From Armigeres subalbatus (lineage: Eukaryota; Arthropoda; Insecta; Diptera; Culicidae): 64,000 nt of DNA. The notes under the pieces were generated by a model that saw only the letters and a program-made list of their open reading frames with translations, was not told the DNA's origin and did not search any database. Positions 58,793 through 64,000 of the stretch are shown here, in pieces. The stretch's first letter is position 1. Every line of letters starts with the position of its first letter. The stretch is from the NCBI RefSeq assembly GCF_024139115.2, contig NC_085140.1, positions 162,156,452-162,220,451 on the forward strand, read 5' to 3'. The position numbers and the translations under genes are program-made.

Positions 58793-58940
58793 TTTTTTTA
58801 CATGGTTGGTATTTATCAATTTCTCGGTTAACCTGAACTTTTACAGCATTTTCTTTGATTTTTTGTGATATGTTTTTCGTGGGTTGAACTCATTGACGCT
58901 AAAGGTCATAATCGACTAAAACCTAACCGTGTAAAAAAAA
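58793..58940. mobile_element. Short TIR element or transposon end (copy 2)
   Basis: TTTTTTTACATGG...CCGTGTAAAAAAAA, collinear with 1174-1346 (shared TCTCGGTTAACCTGAACTTT) apart from small deletions. Confidence 0.55.
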
Positions 58941-59288
58941 TAACTGGGATCATATAAGCTTTAAATCTTGACATCACACAGCGAATAATGAATCAAATGT
59001 AACAAGTTTTCAGATTGCATATGACGTTGGAAAATGTTATATTTATAGCTTATCCCATTAAGCAGCGGAATAAATCACAAAGAATTTATTATTTTCCGCT
59101 CAGCCGGGTTTATCTGGCTGCCACGTAAAGTCAAAACTGTAAATGTTTCCAAGCTTGTTGAATCGTGGAAGCCAGCCAGATTATTATTTGCCGGGATTAG
59201 AATAAAACGACCACGGTGGGTCGAAGAACCATAAAATACTTTTCAAATAAATCTTCATACAATTTAATATAAGTAAAATAGCCTCTTA

Positions 59289-60400
59289 TCTAGTCACCCA
59301 CAGTGGCTAAAGTCGTGTTTTTAGCGCGTTTATTAATATTACCTTTATTATCCTATTTAGCGTAATGATGTCTTCGAGACATTTTATCACCAAGTTAATG
59401 CGCTTCTTTGGAGGTGTTCAGCTTACTGATCAATGTGAGATGATTTTTTTTTATTTTTTCCACTTCACAACATATAAGGTTTGATTCTTCATGAAAGTTG
59501 TAGCAAAAGATCTCCTGAAAACGTTGTCGATGACACCAAGTTCGTAATTCCGTTACTTCTGGAGTTTTTTTTTACGTTTATGCTGATAACCCCTTAAAAA
59601 TGATTTTTGCATCATTTTTTTCAATTTCATTTCTACATTTTTTGCATGTTCTAGAAAGTTTTAAATAATATTAAAATACGATGTTGGGTAGGTATTGCGA
59701 CTTAAAAAAAAATAAAAAAGTTATAACAGTTTTATAGGATTTTTTTATTCATATTTGATTTAACTGCAACATGACAACGGGCAAATTGTGGCAGTCAATC
59801 TCATACGAAAAACAAAGTACAAGTAATGAACTTTTATTTGATGTCTTTTCCTACTATGCAAAACAGAAATCAATCGCCCATAACAAGGAGTTGATGAACT
59901 ATACGTCGAACATGTACAAAGCAGCACCAAATTTTCAAAACGGCTTATCTGCTTTTGTAAACAAAAATTCAAACGTCGATTTGACGAATCTGATAGCACT
60001 CCCTCGCAAACCAACACCATCAACAGCTAGCAGAAGCCTTCACCTACGTATTGTATTTTTTTACAAAAACATATATCTAAGCTGTTTTAAAAATTTGGTA
60101 TTGAAAGCATGTTGGCATAAACAGCAATGAATCTTTAAAGGTAATTAAATTACGAACTAGGTTTCTTCGACGAAGTTTTTCAGGAGAACTTTTGCTACAA
60201 TTCTTGCATGTTGTAAAGTTGAAAAAAAAATAAATTTTCATCTCACTTTTAGGGGGGTGGATCATAAGGCTGAATACCTCCAAAGAAGCGTATTGACTTA
60301 CTGATAAAATGTCTCGAAGACACCAAGACGCTAAATCACATAATAAAGGTACTATTAAATAAACGCGCTAAAGCACGATTTTTGTCAACGTGCACTCCTA
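59289..60400. mobile_element. Element with ~250-bp inverted repeats
   Basis: The left arm (about 59289-59560) and right arm (about 60140-60400) are diverged inverted copies. Shared blocks include TTAGCGCGTTTATT, GTCTTCGAGACATTTTATCA, CGCTTCTTTGGAGGT and TTGTAGCAAAAG. The ~580-bp centre carries one 119-codon frame. It resembles a foldback or long-TIR DNA element; no target duplication could be fixed. Confidence 0.6.
59771..60130 (+). CDS. Unrecognised 119-aa ORF between inverted repeats
   Basis: Starts MTTGKLWQSISYEKQSTS and runs to KACWHKQQ. Codons 50-92 include NFQNGLSAFVNKNSNVDLTN, followed by LIALPRKPTPSTASR. I recognise no domain; the N-terminal two-thirds looks helical and polar. It lies between the two long inverted arms, so it could be the element's own gene or a captured piece of one. 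A diverged copy of codons about 54-92 forms both arms of the hairpin at 61030-61275, where this reading frame is also conserved. That suggests it once had coding meaning. Confidence 0.4.
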   Translation: MTTGKLWQSISYEKQSTSNELLFDVFSYYAKQKSIAHNKELMNYTSNMYKAAPNFQNGLSAFVNKNSNVDLTNLIALPRKPTPSTASRSLHLRIVFFYKNIYLSCFKNLVLKACWHKQQ

Positions 60401-60594
60401 TGATCCCTAACGCCTCGTGGTGACAGAGAAACTTTAGGGAAGATCGGGGAATCATTTTCGGTGGGAGCTTTGATCGTATGCTGATGGGGGAAAAAGGATT
60501 TGCTTCTCTCCGGAAGTGGAAATCTGACAAAGCATGAGCATATGTCTTCAATACTGGAAGCGGCTCAAAACTGCATCCGTTCTGGTGATGATGA

Positions 60595-60700
60595 TGATGA
60601 TACAGTGTCGACCCGATTTTGTCACTCCTCGGTTTTGTCTACCCGCGATTTTATCACGTCCCGATTTTGTCACGTTTCCGACCCGATTTTGCCAACCAAA
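60595..60700. repeat. CCGATTTTGTCAC tandem words
   Basis: Four to five copies of a 20-25-bp unit with CCCGATTTTGTCAC or a close variant, preceded by (GAT)5. Further diverged words at 60925-60955. Confidence 0.7.
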
Positions 60701-61029
60701 AAAAAAAATTTAGTCTTGTTAATAATACCGCAAATAACATTGATTTTCATGAAATAATTTTCATCGCCTGTGGTTAATTCAAAATCATTTTTGAGTACCT
60801 GTTAAGGATTTGTTAAGCCTTTTCGACAAAGAAATAACGGGTACCGTTCACGCATTTTACCTTTCCAAGGCATAAACTGATTCATATTTGTGAAATGAAT
60901 TAAAAAATTGAAAATAAACCAATTTTCGGTTTTGTCACATTCCCTATTTTATCACCCCAAAATTCTATTGTAGAAAAGCCCCCGCCAGTAGCGCTGGTCA
61001 TATCTGACAAACGATTTGACCATGCTTAT

Positions 61030-61275
61030 ATTAATTCAAGACAAAATTTTCAAAACGACTTATCTGCTTTTGTAAACAAAGATTCAAACGACGATTTGAC
61101 GAATCTGATGGCTCTCCCACGCAAACTAACACCATCAACAGGTAGCGGAAACCTTCATCTACCTATTGGTGGTGTTGGTTTGCGTGGGAGAGCTATCAGA
61201 TTCGTCAAATCGTCGTTTGAATCTTTGTTTACAAAATCAGATAAGTCGTTTTGAAAATTTTGTCTTGAAATAATA
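61030..61275. repeat. ~105-bp inverted duplication of ORF segment
   Basis: Arms at about 61030-61135 and 61168-61275 are inverted copies with only a few mismatches. Both carry CAAAACGACTTATCTG, GATTTGACGAATCTGAT and CTCTCCCACGCAAAC, which are diverged copies of 59930-60020. The 32-bp apex contains a small hairpin, AGGTAG...CTACCT. Confidence 0.92.
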
Positions 61276-61589
61276 TTGTTAGAATTTCATCAAACTTCTG
61301 TATGAAGGGCCAAAATGGGTGGGGTGGTTCCATAAGCAGAGACACTTATGCGAATCCACGGGATAAATAGAGAATCGTCTTCCAGAAGAAAGTTCATACA
61401 TACAATAATACAGTCTAGCCCTCGTTTCCCGGATTGGCCCATTAGATGGGGAGAAGAGCTCGCTCTTTATCCACGAAATGTTGACAATAGGAAGTTTGCA
61501 ATCCCACTCTTCCTATGCAAATCGCTTCAATCTGGTGCCCTGATGGTTTTTACATGTGTGTGTGTACCAAAAGTGCATAAAGTCTAGTT

Positions 61590-61740
61590 CACTTCTTCAT
61601 ACTTGCTCTCAACCAATTTACTTGCAACAAGTTGCATTCGATCCTGTCCCATTTTTCCTATTGAAAATTGTATCGGACTATGGGTTTAGAAGTTATGGCC
61701 AAAAAACTTTTTACCTTTCTCGTACAACAAAATTGTACCA
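61590..61740. repeat. Single copy of the 39800-41310 repeat unit
   Basis: CTCAACCAATTTACTTGCAA, CAAGTTGCATTCGA and GAAGTTATGGCCAAAAAAC in the same order as in the large array, followed by TTTCTCGTACAACAAAATTG. Confidence 0.7.
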
Positions 61741-61834
61741 AAAGGGTATTGACTTCTCCAAAGCTTTAATCACCAACACGAATGTCACTGTATAGGAATG
61801 ATCGACTGTTAATTGTTATTTTAACTTAAAACGG

Positions 61835-61977
61835 CTACGCAGTCTTTAAGGATTAAAACAAGATTTATATTTGTCCAACGTTTCAACACGGGGTTGGTGT
61901 CTTCATCAGGGACACCAACCCCGTGTCGAAACGTTGGACAAATATAAATCTTGTTTTAATCCTTAAAGACTGCGTAG
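61835..61977. repeat. 67-bp near-perfect palindrome
   Basis: Arms 61835-61901 and 61911-61977 around the loop TTCATCAGG differ at one position (CAACACGG versus CGACACGG). The arms contain GTTGGACAAATATAAATC. Confidence 0.96.
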
Positions 61978-62104
61978 CTGTATAGGAAGTGTAAAATAAA
62001 ATGAATGAATTTGAATCAATGCATACAAAATGATTGAAAAATGAGGTCTACTCCCCCTAAAGAGCTTTTTTGACTTTTCTGATGTTATTTTTTCAATATA
62101 TTTT

Positions 62105-62160
62105 ATTATGCACGAGAAAGGCATAATCGCTGCTAGGTGGATTAATCTGTGTTTTTTTTA
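62105..62160. repeat. Inverted copy of the 38290 repeat terminus
   Basis: ACGAGAAAGGC...TAGGTGGATTAATCTGTG is the reverse complement of the start of the 38290-38640 repeat. Confidence 0.55.
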
Positions 62161-62869
62161 ATATAGTGAGATAGTTTAATATAGATTTGATGTAAATTAA
62201 TAATTTATAGAATGGAATTCTCTCATCAAATTTCATTTTGAAAGTCCTGGACAGGCAAGATCCTTTCCACATCGGTATGATTGGAAATTGCTGCCTTCAG
62301 AGAAGAAAAAACTAAAAATAGTTGAAGAATGTTTTGATTGAAAATTTAAGATAGAATATTTGAATACTAAAAGATAAGATAAGAAGATGCGAAGCAGTAT
62401 CACACCTAATAACGTGATTTTTTTTCGTTTAAAAGACCTATGTTTTCTAATTCTACTCATCACCACTTGAAAAAATATTGTATATTCGCAAAAATTAGAA
62501 GATATGAAAACGTGATAAAATCAACTGTATTTAGAATTATCATGAGCCAGTTATATAACCAGAAATCGATAATAGCTATGTTGAAGTGCATCTCGGTAGT
62601 GATCCAACAATTACATGAAGGCGTGATGGGTAGATCAAAGATGTTGGATACCAGTTGAACAATTTCAAGGATTTTTTTTATGATATGGAATAAAGATATA
62701 ATAAAATAAACGATACTTCCATAGTTAATGTAATGCATGATGTATATACATACTTTAACAATGAGGCATGTCATTGGTACTTTAAATTTAATGGTTTCCT
62801 TAAATTACCTACCTTTCCGTCCCCGACGTCCGTTTTTAAGGGCTTTCAAAAATCTAAACTGCTGTAAAA
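62161..62869. other. No gene recognised
   Basis: AT-rich; overlapping 70-104-codon frames on both strands (62440-62774) have no domain. Confidence 0.4.
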
Positions 62870-63400
62870 ACCGCACGCCACGGAATGGCCATTTTCTAAA
62901 TTGACTCAAAATAGGTCGTATGACACCCCAAACCTCACGAATTCACAAAGCAATAATGGAAAGACAATGTTTAGAGTGCTTTGATCACTTGGGTTCAATC
63001 CTTCAACTTTGGTCAATTTCTGGATGACCTACGGAATGTACATTTCCTAAATTGATTCAAAATTTGTCGTGTGTCGTCTCAATTTTCATGATTTCACGAA
63101 TCAATGCTGAAAGTGATGCTTTTGTAGCTCTTAGGCCACTTGGGTTCACTTTAGTCACCTCGGCCACAATCCGGACGAGCTATGTAATAAACATTCACTA
63201 AATTGAATGGAATGGGAATGGTGTTGGCTATTCCGTTGGTCCCCGGATTGTGGCCGGATTGAATCCGAGTAGGCCATGAACCCTAAAAATTATTATCAAC
63301 TTATATATGTAAGACGCCATACGCAACCGAATTTTGCCCCATGTAATAAATTTCTCCCAAATTGATTTCAAACGCTTTTTGAACCGACATGATTTTTAAT
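62870..63400. repeat. ~152-bp tandem array, about 3.5 copies
   Basis: The anchor TAAATTGA(C/T)TCAAAAT and its variants, preceded by GGAATGGCCATTTTC-like sequence, start at about 62882, 63033, 63184 and 63338 (spacing 151-154 bp). Between anchors lie CACTTGGGTTCA, GAATTCACRAARCAAT and GTGTGTCGTCTC-type words. Satellite-like, non-coding. Confidence 0.75.
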
Positions 63401-64000
63401 GAAGCCATTTTTATCTACAATACATGGTTCAAGGAACACCTGATGTTGGTGCAGATCAAATGCTTGACAAAGCTGAGTTTAAAGTTATTAAAAATTGAGT
63501 TTTTTCTTCTGACGTAGGCAAGGCTAGGATTTTTGTTAGTTTATTAGAATTCTCGAGTAAATTTACGCAAAATGTTTACACATGAAATATCCGAGAAATG
63601 ATCCCGCAAATAAGATCTTGAGAAGCTTGAGAAGATAGAAAAATCATTTATTTTGTTATTATTTAGCATAGCATAGCATATGTGATTGTACAAATCGTGG
63701 GTGGCTATACAATGCTCAATTGAGCAATCTACTGTATATTGTCGCAAATTAGTACTTGGGATTAGTACCTTTTCCTATACAGTAGCAGTTGTATACCTGG
63801 TCACGTCCTTACAATCACGAAAGGAAGGGAAGGAATGTTAGTTCAACATCTACTAGTGAAGATGCAGGAAACCCATACTACCTTCATAGATGTCTCGGGA
63901 AGGAAAACTTGTGTTAGTGGGTAAGGTGAATAATAGGGAGCTCTATTCGACAATATAGAGTATTCGTCAATAACAGTATATGCTGAAAAAATATTAAAAT
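63401..64000. other. No gene recognised
   Basis: Contains TAGCATAGCATAGCATATG (63663-63681). No domain or repeat boundary could be supported. Confidence 0.4.

Overview
The window looks like transposon-dense, gene-poor nuclear DNA of a culicine mosquito, most likely Aedes. The reasons are two tRNA-derived SINEs with (GAA)n tails that resemble the Aedes Feilai group, many short TA- and TTA-flanked inverted-repeat elements, insect-type LINEs and a very long-LTR Ty3/gypsy element. No intact host protein-coding gene is visible. Family names come from recognition, not from a database search.

Layout. 1-12.7 kb: a 23-bp minisatellite, a mariner-like transposase remnant, several MITEs, a LINE remnant, and a TA-flanked element (6417-9282) that holds a second element (7055-8636), which carries another 23-bp array. 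12,754-27,999: a Ty3/gypsy LTR retrotransposon with 1.83-kb LTRs, a TCAA target duplication, a tRNA-Lys-type primer site and gag-PR-RT-RH-IN. It is broken by frameshifts, stops and a 4.4-kb hAT-like insertion in the integrase (19,339-23,772). 28.0-30.0 kb: a 5'-truncated LINE on the minus strand. 30.1-30.9 kb: a large CTA/CTG/CAC microsatellite field. 31-39 kb: a SINE and several TIR elements. 39.8-41.3 kb: a dispersed family with a ~150-bp unit, split by a 592-bp hAT-type MITE with a perfect 8-bp duplication.

41.4-52.6 kb is a three-level nest. LINE A (minus strand) was hit inside its endonuclease by an R1-like LINE B (plus strand, 12-bp target duplication, poly-A tail). LINE B was hit inside its own endonuclease by a non-coding LTR element (minus strand, 1.43-kb LTRs, CACT duplication).

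54-64 kb: another 23-bp array, a SINE split by a MITE, a long inverted repeat enclosing an unrecognised 119-aa ORF, a separate hairpin that duplicates part of that ORF, a 67-bp near-perfect palindrome, and a ~152-bp tandem array. The only hint of a host gene is a tiny polyglutamine exon-like stretch with a splice donor at 57,346-57,387 (minus strand), at low confidence.

The strongest points for follow-up are: (1) 23-bp arrays of different sequence that share period and hairpin design; (2) LTRs of one retroelement that are near-identical except for one ~400-bp block; (3) the non-coding LTR element whose ends and primer site match the gypsy element; (4) the ORF and inverted-duplicate hairpin pair at 59.3-61.3 kb. 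I saw no evidence of a wholly new biological system.
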